NCBI RefSeq assembly: GCF_000247815.1
Contig: NC_021677.1
Location: 46,474,864 to 46,538,863, forward strand
Direction of reading: 5' to 3'
Origin: Ficedula albicollis
Taxonomy: Eukaryota > Chordata > Aves > Passeriformes > Muscicapidae
Length of the DNA stretch: 64,000 bases
The notes beneath the pieces were generated by a model. The model was not told the DNA's origin, ran no database searches, and saw only the letters and a list, made by a program, of their open reading frames with translations. Each line of letters starts with the position of its first letter. Position 1 is the stretch's first letter. This document shows positions 1 through 15,686 of this stretch, in pieces. The translations under genes and the position numbers were made by a program.

Positions 1-3000
1 TTTCATATCATTATGTGACAAGTTAGTTTGACTAACTGACTCAGGCACTGGCTGAAGTCTGCCTTTCAAAGCACTTATCCTTCTGTTGTTACACCAAGAT
101 CTGTCTCTTGCAAGTCATGGTATGAGGCACAGTGGGCTGAGCAGGGCAATGTTGTTTCACCTGCATGGAACAAAGTGCTGATTTTCTCAGCTTGTGCCAA
201 TAGGGCTTTTAAGCTTTTACTTAACAGGAAACAGTGGTTGTTCTGATGAATGTGATGGGATTGCTGACAGGCATTGAGTGTTAATCATATGTTTATGTAC
301 CAGTAAAAGCAATGGAGCAGTGTTGAGTACCAATACAGATTTCCAGCTCCAGCATCAGTCAGTCTTCAGTCCCTCTGCTTAAGCATCGTTACTTACTCAT
401 ACATCTTTACTTTCACACAGGGAACAGAGCATCTGAGGAGGTATCATCCTCTCATAATAATGCATTCTCCTTTTAGGTCACAGAAATAATTCTGCAGCTA
501 CAAAGCAGTGCTTATGAATGCAGGAGCCTCTTGTGCAACATTTCTCCCTTTGCATTTATTCATTTGGCCATTCCTTATCTCAAGAAGGCATGATTGGAGG
601 CCCCAGAGTCCCTTCTCCTAAATGATGTACAGAAATTTCTAAAATCTGAACTCATAAATTAAGCTTGGAGAAAAATCCCATGGTTTTATGCACATCTGTT
701 TTGCCTAGATTCTGTTTTTCCAAATGTATAGGGGATTTGCAGATGTCTTTGCATCTCAGACACAAATGCCGTCTTGTGATTGATGGAACCCTATTTAAAT
801 ACCTGAAACTCTGCTTTACCACTGGATACCATTCACACCATCAGCTTTTATTTTTGCAGAGTGTTTCATATTACCTTATTTTTCCTGTGTTGCCTTCATC
901 ACTGCATCAAAACAAAACAAGAGGATTAAAGCAGGTCAATGCATTATGGTTACATTTTTTTTCTAAGGGAGAGCAGACCATTCCAAACGCCATTAAGACA
1001 GAATCCTGATTGAATCTGGTGCAGCCAGATTAAATGCATGTTAATAGAGAAGGACAATTATTGTTGACTTCCTAATGCAAACAAGAACTTCAGACACTGA
1101 TTTCTATCAGCCCATTAGAGCTGGCTGAATTCTACACACTGTTTTAACAGTTGCTTAGCAATGGCAAATAAGCTGTTCTGTTTCTTATCACTAGCGGTAT
1201 AGTTAGAACAATACGTATTATTGAACTGAATAGGTATGAAATTAGTTTATACTGTTCCTCTTTTTGAGATGGCACTTGGCAGCAAAGTGAATTGTTTAGG
1301 CTGCAGGCAGAAGCAGCAATTTTTTTTCCCGGAGCTAAAATGGAGATAAAATGAAACTGAGGCTTTGCAATGGCTGTTTATCTGAAAGCATCATAAAAAA
1401 AAAACAAACTCTGCTTGTGTATGTTTGTGTGTGCAGGAAGGAAGAGGTTTTCCTTCAGATATCTTCTTTGAGTGAATTTCCAGGGTTGTGACAACACTAA
1501 TGACTAGTAAAAAAGCAAATACAGTAATACCACACTGCAATATAATTTCCTCCTTCCTTCCTCCATAGGTATCTCTGATGAAGTTCCTCAGCTCTGATCT
1601 GGGGAAATGTACTGAAGGTAACGCTACCAAAGCCAAGATCCAAAAGGACACTTGAAGCACTTGCACTTACTGTTGCAACTCAAAATTTTAAATGTGCACT
1701 TTCCACAGTGGAGTCCCTGCAGCTGCAGAATTCAACATCTGCAGCAACATTCTCACCTTGCATGCAGGGTTTGTGGTCACCACAGTAGGGAACGCTTAGC
1801 AGAGCAGTATGGTTCAATTCTGGTGCTGCAAGGTCTTAATTATATCCTTCTAGTTAGGATTTATGCTCACAGCTCCTGCCTCCCATAGGAATACCCCAAT
1901 AAGATGGCTGTAGTCTACTTTGAGGTAGATGCTATACAAGACAACAAGCATTCACAATCTGATTTCTGCAATGCAAATCGATGTCATGTTCTGTGCAAGG
2001 AGCTTTGTTACCAACCTCACTGCCTTCTGAAAGATGTCAAATGCTTCATGTAAATTTCCTGTGTACTTCATGGGAAAAAACCCATATTAATTTATTACTA
2101 GAGCTACTGGGTTCTTATAATGCCTAATTATTAATCAGTCATTTACACTGATTCAAATTAGCCCAGTTAATATTTTTACTAATAATTTCATTGCTATAAC
2201 CAGACACAGCAAGAGCAGGTTAACCTGAGCTTAAAGCTGGACTCAGAGATGAAAGGTTTGATCACTCATTCTTACCTGAATTCCTGTCCTGCAGCTAAAT
2301 AACTACTTTTGGATAACTAAATGAAAAAATTAAGTTCTCAAGCAGAATATGAAATGGAGTGGGTCTGCAAAATTTCCTATTAAAGGTGTAAAGGACTCCT
2401 CATGGGAGAACCTCAGCCAGGAAGATGGGCAGGCTGAAAAATGGCTTGGTCTGCCGAGTCACCAAGCAGCCAGGTAGCAGAGGGGCAATCCCAGGACAGA
2501 GTCATGTCCCCACTTCTCCTGGTGTTGAGGGGGACCTGGAAGCAGGGCTACCTGTTAGGGGTATGGGGGGGAGCCCCTGGGACCTGGAATAGCAGCAAAG
2601 TTGTCAATGTGAAAGCTGAGCTGGCCAGAAATGAGCTGTGGACTTGGCACAAGGCAAGAAAGGAGAGAGCACCTGCCAGTCAGACCTTCTTGAAACAAGG
2701 GCATCATAAGCATTTCCACCCCAGCTTGATGCAAAAACCTTCTGCTGGCCCCTGCACAGTTTCAGTGGTATTAACATGCTTTCCAAACTTCTATGCTGTA
2801 GGCTTGCACAACCTGGAGTTGGAAAAGTGCTGAAAACCAAAATGATCAGAACAGTCACCAAAGTGTTTTTAAAAAAATGCTATAGGATTGTAGGCCAACA
2901 AGATTCTCCCAATCACATTTAAATCAGTAACAATTTTTTTAAATTATCTCTTTGTTTTGGGGGTTTTTTTGGTGTTTTTGTGTTTTAAAATAATGCCACT

Positions 3001-3923
3001 GAAAGGAATCTCAATGTACCACAGAATTTGCAGAATATGGTGCATTGCAGAAGCCAGGTGGGGCTAGTCCAGGTTCAATCCTGGTTATAAATATAATTTT
3101 TAAAAAAAGCCAGTGCAGTGTCAGCATATGATATTCATGAGAAACTCTATCAGAACAAATCTCTGGAACAAGATAAAAAAAATCACATATTTGGGTTCAG
3201 GTGTGCACAAGGCTGTAAATTTTATTTCTCTGGTTCTGACATCATGACTGCAGCATAAAGAGATACTTGGGCAGACACAGTCCTTGCCACACAGTAGCTA
3301 TGTCACTGAAATGACTGAACTGGTGTGTGAACCCTGTAGCAAGCCATCATTTGTGATTGCCTCAAAACAGCTCTCAAAACAGCCAGGCAGAGTCTAGCTG
3401 GTGTGAGAGTGCTGCAGGGGTATCCCAATTTTCTCTCATGGGGAAGCCTGAGTGTGCCATAAAATGAGGTGTGGGCTTCCCAGTTGTGAAGAGTGATGGT
3501 ATTTGTGATGGATGCAATAAAGAGATTATATTTCAGGATGTTTGAGCATGACCATAACTAAACACTGGGGTTTTGACCCATCACATAATCTTGCATGTGA
3601 ATAGGGCTGCGTCTCCCAGCTAAGGCTACAAATGAATCTATCCCTAAATGCCAACAGGTGCTTCAACTCCACTTCTCACCTTCTGTTGTCAAAAATCTTC
3701 ACCAGAACTGTAATCTCACTAATACTCACTCTTGAGTCTTGCAAACTACACTATGGCTTTAAAGCACCAGCCTTGCTGGTATTTCTCTCAAATCCTACAC
3801 CATCTCTGTTGTTGTCTCACATCCCTTAAGAGATTAACAGCGTTTCCAAGGTTTCAAATATGGATGTTTCCTTCCAGAACTGTCTAGCATGAACAATGCT
3901 GTTTTCATTAAATAGTTCTACCC

Positions 3924-4208
3924 ACATCACTCTGTTTTTAAAGCCATGACAATTGCTGTCATACCACAACTATCAAATGGCAGGAGCTGGTGTTCTGGGC
4001 CTAATAGCTGTCATCTGCTGTCACCCAACTGAAAATTTCAAAGGAGCTGGTGTTCTGGGCCTAATAGCTGTCACCCAACTGAAAATTTCATACATCACTC
4101 TGTTTTTAAAGCCATGACAATTGCTGTCATACCACAACTATCAAATGGCAGGAGCTGGTGTTCTGGGCCTAATAGCTGTCATCTGCTGTCACCCAACTGA
4201 AAATTTCA
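3924..4208. repeat. 168-bp tandem duplication with an inner 60-bp repeat
   Basis: The block beginning ACATCACTCTG at 3924 begins again at 4092, a 168-bp period, and the second copy runs to about 4208. Inside the first copy the segment GGAGCTGGTGTTCTGGGCC occurs at 3983 and again at 4043, so a second, shorter duplication with a 60-bp offset is nested in the larger one. Copies are nearly identical by eye, which suggests recent slippage or unequal exchange. No coding function is seen. Confidence 0.85.
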
Positions 4209-7200
4209 ATGAGGTCCCCTCACTTACAGCAGCCAAATTTCTGGCACACAGAAATTGTGTGTCTCAGATCCAGAGTAGAATCCTATTCATGTATACTCAG
4301 TATAGGAAATGGAATTTAAAACCAAACCAAGCCAAAAAAGCCCAGCATGGAAGCCTGCCCAAACTGAAACCAATCTTGCACTCCATTTTCCTGAACTGTG
4401 GTCTCACCCTGAGGATTTTGCTGCCTACTCTCACCTCTAAAATTGTCTGCTAATGTTTCATATTTTACAATAGCTTTTTATTAATTTTTTTAAATATTAC
4501 CTTATTTTTCATGAGCCTTAAACAAAAATTTCTGAAAGAGGAGGAGGGTTTGCATCACTCACCAGCACAGAGTGAATAGAAATCTCATATAACTTTCAAC
4601 AGAGAATGGACTGCAATACTTTTGCCATGGTGTAGCTCTAGCCTGCAATTTGGACCCATCTCCTGCATTATGCTACTGTTGGCTGCTGGAATTTGAGGTA
4701 AAAAAAAAAAACAAAACAAAAAAAACACAGAAGAAAAAGCTGTCTATATGCAAACTACTGTCATTCCACTCACAGATCTTTTTCTCCTTTAATGTGTTAT
4801 GTATAGTTTGCTCAGGTGTTAATTAAAACAGCAGCACGAGCTTCCAGTAAGTTTTATGGGGATTTTTAAAGAAGATGATGTTGTCTCTTTGCATCTATTC
4901 TGCTATTACCATGCACTGTTAGCAGGAGTGTTTTTTTCTTTCATAATTGCAAGAGAAATATTACTCACAACTATGGAGCTTAATTCTTATCAGAAGGCAA
5001 AACTAAACATTAAAATTTCTTAACAACTAAGCCCCACATATACCATGATTACAAGCTATAATGCTGTTTCCCATACTCTGATATCCAAGCTTGGCCTTAT
5101 CCAACTTCCCCATCAATCACTGCACACTACTCTTTGGTATCATGTCATCATATTTCCATAATCATTAATCATGTTACCCAATAAATCCTTGGGCAATTAT
5201 TTAAGCTGCTCTCTTAGCAGCTGTCCACTTCGCATATTGCCACCTTGGCTGCTCATTTACCAGCTTGCCTTTGATCTGGGAACTGTTCAATCAGATCAAT
5301 AACATGCAAGGAAAATGCAAATGGTTTGAAACAAGAGAAATTCTGTCATGTGGAATATTCACATTTGAAACAAGCCTTTCAACTCTGCTGCTGAAGCTTT
5401 CCTTTATAGTGATAAAGTTCTTTATAAAGATTTAACAGATTACAGCTAGGTAATGGCAAAGCATATTGCATTTAGCAGCAGAGCAAGTGGTAGGTGTCAG
5501 GAAGAGCTGGGAGCTCCCAGTCACACATGCACTGGCAAGCTCTCCTCCTTCCCAGTAACCCAGGAGATGAGATGCCAGACTATTCCCTGTGGGAGACAGA
5601 TGAAGTGAGAGACAAAGGCCACTTGCACATTCAGGTCTGTGGGAAACTGCCTTGTTTATCCCTGTGCCTTTCCAGTGGTCTCAGACCTGCCTTCCCCATC
5701 CCTTTGTGGGTTCTGGTCCTCTCTGCATACTCTTTCCCATCAAGCTCTCCAGCTCTCTTTCCCACCCTTTCCAGCTCTCCTGTGCATTATTGGATGAGGC
5801 TACTGACTTTGGGGGATCATTTTTGTTGGTCAGGCTTTGATAATAAGAGAAGAGAGAAGACCTCTTTGGCTTCAGGCAGATGTACAGCTCCCATCTGTCT
5901 GTCAAGAAGATTCATGAGGAACAGGCAAGATTACTAAATACAGTTTACTATCTGCAATGACTAAATGCCAAATGCAGATATAAATTGTAGTTCACTTGGA
6001 AAGCTGATTAATTAAAAAACCCTAACACCACTGACAAATGCTCAAGTTTCAAATGTTTCTTTATCAGAATCATCTGACTCTTCCTAGACTGAGAGCAGAT
6101 TATCATCAAGTAATTTTCAGTCTTCTATAGTAAAGCTTTCTTAAGCATTTTATTATTTTGAAACAAATCTTTTTTGCAGCCCTCATTTTAAATGGTACCC
6201 ACTCTTAGTCACAACTTAGCATAGTGGTGTATAAATTTCCCTCCTAAAGAAGACAAAAAAGGAGAAAGAAAAAGTGATATACATCTTTAGGAATTATTAT
6301 ATTCCATGCTTTGTTTATTGTAGTGAGGGCTGGTGATAAATGATGCCACATGGCTGTGTAGTTCATCATTTTACAACAAACCTGCACTGCTCCCATTTGT
6401 ACTGCAGTCCCACCTCCAGGCCCCCAGTGGGGCAGCCCCATGTGCTGAATGCTGTACACATCTATTGACTGATAGGCCATCCTTCATAGACCTTATGGGC
6501 TAGAGACAAGAGATTACTACTGATCAGAGAGGTCCCCTTTCTTCAAACAGATGAACAGCAGATTTTGTTTCCATGACACTTGTAGCCACAGGTGGGCTGG
6601 GGCAGCAGAAGGAGGACAATTTCAATAATGCTGTCGGTAGAGGATGTATAAAGAAGTCTGCCTTCATGAGACACAGGAAGGATACAGTGGAGACCACTGG
6701 AAGAATCTGGAATAGGCAAAAGCAGTTTTTCTATGGTATATGTGGAAAACAGATTTCGGTGGCACAGTAGTAAGGCCTTCATTCAGGATAACTTATTTGC
6801 CTCTTGCCTCTCTTTATCACATTATCAATAATTTAATCCCCAAGTTCCTGCTGATAAATATGTGATATGTGTAGAGAGATACAGGAGTGAATACACAATG
6901 TATAAGCAGGTGTTGGAGTAGAACTGATTCTTTTAAAATAAATTGTTACTAGGTTATGACAACAACTGTTATGAAAATATTTATCTGCATAACATCTACA
7001 TTGACCAGGTAACATAAGGATGTAATATTTATTCTTAATTTCAACACAATTTGGAAAGGTAAGTCGAATCTGATTCAATTTAGTACTTTCCTCCTGACAA
7101 GGTACATCATAACCTACTCTAGAAAGAATGGAATGATTTGGAAGGCTGTCTAAATTTTTTTGTTTAATTTATACATCCAGTGAAAATCCAGGCCACCTGC

Positions 7201-9391
7201 CATTCACAGCAATGTGAACACTGTCAGTCAGTTAAAAATGGGTAATACAACCTGCAAACAGAATGTTATGGAATGGTTAAGCAAGTGACAGAGACAAATA
7301 GGTGAGCTGAAAATTGAGTCATGTAACTGGACAGTCCTTTGGGGGTTATGTTTCAGATTTTCTGTTGCTCACAACTTGAAGTACAGCTCTGTGCTGAGAA
7401 AACCATTCTTATTCCTAGAGTTTGCTCTTGAGACATACACAAGAAATCTGTAGGCATAAGAAGATGCACAGTCTACAACAGCAGGTCATGTTATGAGCCA
7501 GCATAATAAATGGCATAGTTCCTTTGGCTTTGGCAGCTTCCAGGAAGCTTCTACAACTTCATGTGAGCAATGAGATTTTCTACTACTATGACACTCTCCA
7601 TTGCCTGTTTGTGAGCAGTGCTGGGTACAGCCAAGTTATGAGATCCAATAACAAATGATAATGAAGAATTTTGGAGAAAGAAGCTGGCTGGCCACAACTG
7701 GGAAGTCATTTAGGTATTTAAACATGTCTGGTGCCACTTTAAAATCCTTTAGGATTTCACAAGATAATGATCAATATGAGTCAGGTGATCTAAATCCTTT
7801 TTGAAAGGATGCAAAAGAAGGAAGGAAAGGTCTCATCTCATATAACTACAGCAGCACTCAATAGCTGCTACTGGAAACCCAAACCCCACTGCTGACCTCT
7901 CATGCAAAAGAAAGAAGAGCATTCCTGAGTGCTCAGAAGCAGCAAAAGCAAACAGGAGTGGTGGAAATTATATGTAGAAGAAATATTAAAGTTGAAAAAC
8001 TGAAGATTGGGAATAGGAGGAAATAAGAGAGCTGGCTTGGGGGAGGGAGGAATAGCATGAGGCAGATGTTCCCTTTCTGGTATGTGTAATACTACCACTA
8101 CAAAACCTGCTCCTGAGAGGAACACAGCCTGGCACTGACAGGGAGCTGCTTGTACTGTTGCTGCTGATATCAGAGGGTAGCAAATCGGGGGTGGTGAGGG
8201 GCACACTGTAAGGAAATGAAGCAGCAGCAGGGAATGAGATATGGCTGGAGAATGAGAAATAAGAGGTTTAAGTCCATTCCATTTTGTACAGATTGCAGTG
8301 GGAGCATGGTGTTTTCTGATGATATAAGCCAGTACTTAACAATCTGACCTGATGGACACCAGCCCACACACCTGAGGGAAAACCCCAGGCTGACCTTCCT
8401 GCTGTGTTTGCTCCTACAACTCCTATTCCTTCTATTCATCCACTTCATTACTTTCCAGGCAGGTGACAGCAAAATGAAAGTAGATGACACTTTTTGAAAT
8501 AGTTTTTAAACTGAGATCTCCTCCTTTTTATTTTTTTTTTATTTGTTGTAAGGATTGGGATTTATGAATAGATTTAGACAGAGATGCTCCAATACCATAC
8601 TGCAAGACCTCAGTTATCAGTACAAATGGCTTAAAGACTCACAAAAAAGGAAGACAGCCAAACCAAACATGCTAATAACAGCAAGCATCAAACATAATGA
8701 AATATTACCTGAGACTTATACCAGAATTCCAGCTGTATCATCACTATGGTCTTTAAAGGCTATTGCAATATCCAAAATGCCTTAAAAATATTTTGATTTT
8801 GTTTTTCTTAAAATTAGTGGATCTCTTGTACTGCTGTCTATGGGTGAGAAATTGTAAGCCAGTTTGATCAGGGTGATCAGATACAATAATTAACAATTTC
8901 ACCACAGTATGTCAGAGATTTAGAAATCAGAGTGAAATCCTGATCCTAGTGAAACCAATATTCTCAGGGGCTTAAGACATCAGCTCCTCACTCTCTAAAT
9001 TTTGTATAATCTGGATAGATAATTTTTAATATGGCTGCATAAATCATGCAACTGTATTGGTCTCATAGCAAAAAGTATTTATATTAATAGCTGTTTCAAG
9101 AGTATGCCACGAGTAAGTGTTCCAAAGGACACACACAACTGTTCTGCAATAGAAAAGCTATTATAATGACCCATTTTCCATTAAGCAGTTGTAGAGTATT
9201 TTAACCTCTTTCTGTTTTTTTATTTTGCTTGTAATTTTTTCCCAAACTTATTCAAAATCAATCCCAGGACTTCAGCAATGTACAGTTAATTGCTGTGACT
9301 GAGTTTTTTAACCTGGTGAGAGGCTTTCAAAGAGCTGGTCTCTACCAGTGATCCCAGTAGGACAGGCATCCCTGTTGATACTCTGCCCTCT

Positions 9392-9680
9392 GGGATGATA
9401 GAGGACAGCACTGGTACTCCAGATTTTTCTCAGTGGCTCATCCTTTTTAAGTTCTTCTGAGGTATGGCTCACCCAGATGCTTACTTGGATGATACAGGAT
9501 AGCACTGGTACTCCAGATTTTTCTCAGTGGCTCATCCTTTTTAAGTTCTTCTGAGGTATGGCTCACCCAGATGCTTACTTGGATGATACAGGATAGCACT
9601 GGTACTCCAGATTTTTCTCAGTGGCTCATCCTTTTAAAGTTTTTCTGAGGTGTAGCTCACCCAGATGCTCATTTCATATT
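9392..9680. repeat. 94-bp tandem repeat, about three copies
   Basis: The phrase CTGGTACTCCAGATTTTTCT recurs at 9411, 9505 and 9599, giving a 94-bp period. The first two units are nearly identical. The third differs at several bases, for example TTTTTAAGTTCTTC against TTTTAAAGTTTTTC, and then fades out near 9680. This is a small local array in non-coding DNA. Confidence 0.88.
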
Positions 9681-12600
9681 TGTTTTTCTTAGTTGCCTAT
9701 AATAAAATGAGTTTATTTCTTAAAAACTGTTTTTCACTGCAGAATATTAATGTTTCTCCTTCTGGCATTGCTGGTTCTAAGAAATAAACAAAAGCTGCCA
9801 CCCAAAACAAGAGTAAAGAGCAGCAGGGAAGTAAAAGGGCACAGCTATGAGAAACTAGCCAGAATAAATCCTTCTGGAAATGTCCTAATAACAGTTGCAC
9901 ATTGCTCCCACCAGGAAAAAAACTAAGGCAGGCAGCAATGCACTCATAGGGCTTGAATGAAAGCAGACAGAAAAGCTGCAGTGTGAATGCAGACCAAATG
10001 ACAAGACATAAAACTGCTTTAGAAATAAATTCCAGCAGTGAAAGTCTACCAGCAGGGAAAGATCATTTGTAAGGTTTAGTTAGAACAAGGCAAGAGTAAA
10101 CACTGTGTGCATTCCCCTGGTTTTCTGAGACAGAAGAGGTTTTCCTCAGGCCACCAACTCCTCCTTTGGGAAACAGGGGCAAAGTATTTCAGAAGCCCTA
10201 TCTAAATACAGGTAGTGAAGGATGTAGAAAGTAATACTATGATATATTGAGTCAAATGTGGGTCATAACAGGGAAGTTTAATCATCTTCCTCAATAATAA
10301 GGAAGTATAATCATCTTCCTTGGCAATGACATACATAAATAAGCAAATAAAAAGGGATCTTGGAGAGATCACACATGCTAAGATCTGCAAAAACAAACTG
10401 GTTTCTTTAGCTTAACTAGCCAGGCAAATGGATGGGGGTCTACTTCTATGCTTTTGCTTCATATTCTGCTACCAATTCTTATTCGAATTAGAATTAGAAA
10501 CCCTCTTCTTCAAAGGACATCTCTTTTGAAAAAGGGATTCCCTTCCTCCCCATCAGTTACTGCATACCCAGGGACAAGGCTTCCCCACATTTACCTGCTA
10601 TGAACAGGTTTTGTTACACAGGAGTTCACCAGCTTTCTCTTTGGACAGTACCATCCCACCTTCCTGCAGTTCTGCATGAAAGGAGATGGGGTTGGGTTGC
10701 ATCAGGATACCTTTTATCCCCTCATAATCCAGACTGTCCTGCTTATAGACACTCTCTTCTGTGGAATAAAAGTAATTTCATTGAGGGTCATTTAAGAGGA
10801 TTAGGGGAACAGGGAAATTAAAAAATCAAGAAACAGCCTGGGGAAGCATCTGAGCTGGAGCAGTGCAGAGGTGGTGGCTGGCACAGGGACACTTAGGACA
10901 CGTGCCATAGAGGATATCCTTCTTCAGCCAGGAGCCAGTGCACAGCCTTCCCATGGAGACTCAGACAAAGAGACCAAGGCTGCCTTTTCCACACACAGGC
11001 ACTGCAGTCAGAGCAGGAAATTAACCATTCTGTGCTGTGTGGCAACTTTTTTTGCTCTGCAGACCTGCACTCTTGGTGTTCTTCGTACAGAAATCCACTC
11101 TGTGCCAGAAGAAAAGGGACCTATTCAGCCTCCTGTCTCTGTGGTCTTGTGCAGGGGAGGAATCCTTTCCCTCCTAATTAATTTCTCAGTGAGGACTACA
11201 TTCCAGCATCAAGGCCAGCAGAAAAATCTAAAATCTCTCATGATAGAAAGAGAGGAAAGACTTTCCCAACACATGAGCTTATCATGCCATTTACTCACTC
11301 ACTCCAAACAACTTTAAAAAATCCCTTGTGCAAAATTAAGAAGAGAGAACCAGACAAGTAGAAAGACTTTTGGATTTTTCTTTTCCCGCTGTATAGTCAG
11401 AGAAATAAAAGAGGATATTCGTGAAAAGCCACCGTGAGCCTGCAGTCTGATAAACAGCAATAACCTTTTTCTTGACACTAATTCCTTTATTATATTTTTA
11501 GAAGAATTTAAAAGCCACTTATTTTTGAAAAGTGTGATTTCAGGAAAAAGTATAATTTTCACATTTCCTCTGATGTGTTATATGCCCTGCTGTGTTATGA
11601 CATTTCAAGTTTCATCAAGTCACATTAATTTACATTCTTACATGTTTTCTCAGTGGAACCTGCTCATTGGGTCTATTTTCATTTATTACTTGATCACTTT
11701 AATGTATTTGTTTTACTGAATACTTGGGTCATATTAACTGATCTTTCCATACCCCATGCTTGCAATTCATTAGCAAACTTTTCTCTTCTCTGCATGAAGA
11801 AAGGAAAAAAGGAATGAGAAAAGAGAAAATGAGAGAAAGACAGAAGACTTGGGAAGAAAGCAAGCAGCAGTTTAGTACACAGCCTGGGATGCAGCCTGCT
11901 CTGTTGCTTGGGCTTTGGTTATGAAGGAAATATTATCTGGTGTGACCAACATGAATTGGCAACACAATAAAATAGATCTCATACAATAAATGCAGCTAAT
12001 TGGTTGTAAGCTGCCCATTATTTCAACCTCCTTAACTTTGGTAAATGTGTTCACAGCAGTAAATCTGTGTTAGAGATTTGCTTTGGTACTAAGTGGACTG
12101 TTGGATCCTATCATTCAGAAAGCCAACCAATTGTCCAGTCTTGTGCAATGATCATGTGAGGGAGGGCTGGGCATCAAGTCCCATTTGTGGGCTTATTCCT
12201 TGCAGCAATATTTTGGTTGCCTGTGCCTCATCTTAGCTTGAAATGATGCCTAAATTCCCAAATTAGAGCCCTCTAAATTCAGTTTGTTCAGAGTGGGCAG
12301 CAGAGCTGAAGTGCAATATTACCACTCTTTGCCTCTTGGGATAGATAATTTGAGATAATTCTCAAATGATAAGATATTAGATGAAGGGATCAGCCCATTT
12401 TTCCGTGCTTTCCCTGTATTTATTGATTTAATGACTGAATGAACCATGGTGTTTCTCCCCACTCTTGGTACCCTCTGCTTGCAAGTGGCATATGAATACA
12501 AAGTGAGAAATCAAATTTGGAAAATTCTGCAGCTTCTTAGTAAATTCCCATTCCTTCTTCAATATTAGGATATTTGATGGCACCATGAACATCAGGTGAA

Positions 12601-15600
12601 AACATCCTGTGCAGGCAGCTGCTAATCCCCCACTCCAGAAACCAGTAGAAGTTTCAATGGCTGTGCAAGGTGTGTCTTTCTCAGCCAAGCATGGTGAGAG
12701 CTGAAAGCCTCAGACATCAGGCAGAAAGGAGCACCCTGCACTTAAAAAATCACGTTGCCTGCAGCTCTCCACCAGCGAGGAGTCCCATGCAGACCCAATT
12801 TGATCACCATGATAATCCATCCCCTCTGCTGTTAATACACTCCCTTGACCTACCCCATATTGAGATCTTGCTGTAACTCCAACTGTGAGTTTGCGGCCAC
12901 AGCATGATGCAGGCAAGTGGAACACTCAGCAATTTAGCAGGTTGTAGCTTGTATTCTCCCACCTAGATCCATGTGGATACACACCTCCTCCTCCCACACC
13001 TATCCCTAGCACTGGAGACATTGCATAGGGTCCAGCTGTTGACTAATCTAATGAGTTCCATCTCCTGTCTTGAAAACAGTTCTGCTAGTGGAAAAACAAG
13101 GGTGGGGGGGAGAGGGGGGGGAATTGCCCCAATAGAGGTATTTCTGGCTTTTTGGTTTCTTTGTCATTAAGCTGTTCATAGCAATCAGGCCAGGCACTAC
13201 TTTAGTGACAGCTGGGTTTCATTTTAAACCTCCTCCCCACCCTTTGGTAACTCTGGGGGACCTACCATGAAAGTCAAGCACTGCAAAGCTCTAAGGGCAG
13301 AGGAGAGACTCCTAAATGTGACCAAAGCCACAGAGAGCCCAGCTTGTCCATTGAGATGTCCTTGTGTCCCTGGGTGAGTAGGAAGATGATACTAAAGCTT
13401 CCTGTAGAGATTTGGATGGAGCAGCCTCATGTGTCAGAGCACTGGGAAGAGGGGACAAGGGAGACTGATCCCAGGCTATTCATCCTTGATGGCAAATGAG
13501 CTGGTGGCAGCAGGAGAGTGATCAGCACAGCCCAGGGGAAGCAGCACAGATATGAGAGCATGCCTGTTATCCAGTACACACTGGTGACAGGAGGGAATGT
13601 AATCTGTGTGTTTATGTTCAGAGATTAGAGACAACAACTGGCTCCAACAGGACATGCTGTCCTGCCATGGGGAATAGAGAAGGATGCTTACGTAAAATGG
13701 CCTGGCAGCAGTGACAGAGGGACAGGCACACTCATTTTCTACTGTGTGCAGCAAGGAGAGGGATTACTGCTGAGGGGGAGGCAGGCATGAACGGGGCACA
13801 GAAATTAGGAGTCCAGATGTCCACTCTATATAGAGTTTCTGAGGGTTTTGGAAATAAAATAGAAATAAACCATACCATAAATTCAGATACCTGTGCAAGG
13901 AATCCACATTTACTCAAGAGTGAAGTTTTTTTTATGTGACCTTAAGCAAAATGAATCAGCTGGACTGAGTCTCCTCAGTCTTCTCCAGCACCTGTGAACC
14001 TGAGAGAACAGATTTTGCAGAGCTAAAAGTCAGTCCCTCCCTTCCACAGGGATAAAGCTATCTAAATGTCTTGGTCCCTCTTAAGAATATAGGGTGGGAG
14101 AACTGTAAGGGAGCAGGGGCTGGTGTGATCCACTCGTTCATGGCTTTGGCAGCTACATTTCACATTAGCCCTGCTTCAGTGGCCATGAAGCAATTTAACC
14201 CATTCTGGAACTTAGGTGCAAAACTGAGCAAGTTTAGATTGGTCACAATACAGTCAATCAGAATTTAAATAGTGTTGTAAATAGTATTCAGGCTTAATGA
14301 GGGCTGAGAGAAGGAATGCCAAAATGCCTGAGGCTGCCTTACCTTTTCCCTTGGAGGAATATGATTCCTGACACGAGCAGATGAAAAGAAATAAATAGTT
14401 TAGAAGCTCTGATGCCTTCCAAACACCAGGTGCAGCACTATCAGTGCAGCTCCATCTTATCTAGACTACAATTGACCTTTTAGCTTCTTCTTTTTTTTTT
14501 CTGTCTTTTCTCATAGGAGACACCAGTCATTGCTGTCATGATAAAAATAGAAAAGTGCCATCTGTGTGTGCCTAAAGGTTTATGAAATGAGAGAATCAGA
14601 AACTAAACCAAGTGGCTCTCCTTGCTATCACTCCCCAGCTCCCCTCTTGAACAACTTTCTGTATCCTTTAAGATGCTGTCCAACTGATGCTGAGCAGCAA
14701 GGTGAGAGCCTGTCACAAGGAAATACGCACAGGAGAATGTGCCAGATTTTCCTGTTTTGCTTACTGCCAGTTGACAGCAGGACAGAAAGTCATCCCTAGC
14801 CAGTCAGGAAAGTTACTTTTTAAGTGATGTACATGCATGGTATGTGGAGACTGAGATCAATGGAGGACAGTAGAAATTTAAATTGACAGTACACTAATAA
14901 TTGTTGACATTAACTAATCAGATAAGAATTTTAAAGTTCACGCTGTGAACACCGATATTTTCTGTGTGAAGTGAAGACAGTTTGAACTGATATTTTTTCT
15001 ATTAATAAGTGTTTGAAAGGGTGGTAAAAGAAATTATTACTGTAGTAATCAGAGCTCTCTGTGTGAAATCGCTTCATAGTCTTTGAGATTCATAAAGCTG
15101 GAGATAGTCTTTATTCAAAATAGTATGAGCCTTTACCTGACTACCTAATGAAAACATAAAAGTTATCATTGCTTTAAATAATCTTTTTATTTATTCACCA
15201 GTATGCTATTTTCACAATAATCTCTGTGAAACAGGCAGGGCCCAGGGCCCAGCCTCTGAAGAAATTTTGGGAGTTATCTAAAGGGCTGTCTGGCACGCTC
15301 CACCCATGGACAGTAACTTGCCCTGTGGCCCAGGCACAGGTGCTCTGCCAGGGTGGAAGTACCATAGATTGTGCCAGGCCATGGGCAGCAGGAACACAGC
15401 GTGCCAGCCGCTATTTTCCATAAAATGCCACTGGCTTATATGGCTGCCACCCAGAGGGACCCTGCATCAGCTCTGGGATAGGTGCAGTTGTGTTTGTTCC
15501 AGCACGTTTCACTTCTCACTAAGGCAAATCAGACCCAGGCTGATTTAATGGCATCTTTAGACTGCAGCACACACCAGATGAGAACTTCCCTGTGGTGTTC

Positions 15601-15686
15601 AGTGCATCACTAGCATGCATGGAAGAGCCCTGCTGGTTCCTGCAAATATGAACATGTTAATTTGTAAAGATGAGAATGTTCTTTGC

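Noticed and set aside
1391..1666. Minus-strand 91-codon frame with two hydrophobic stretches resembling a small membrane protein
   Set aside because: No family match that I know, no promoter or splice context, and frames of this length are expected by chance.
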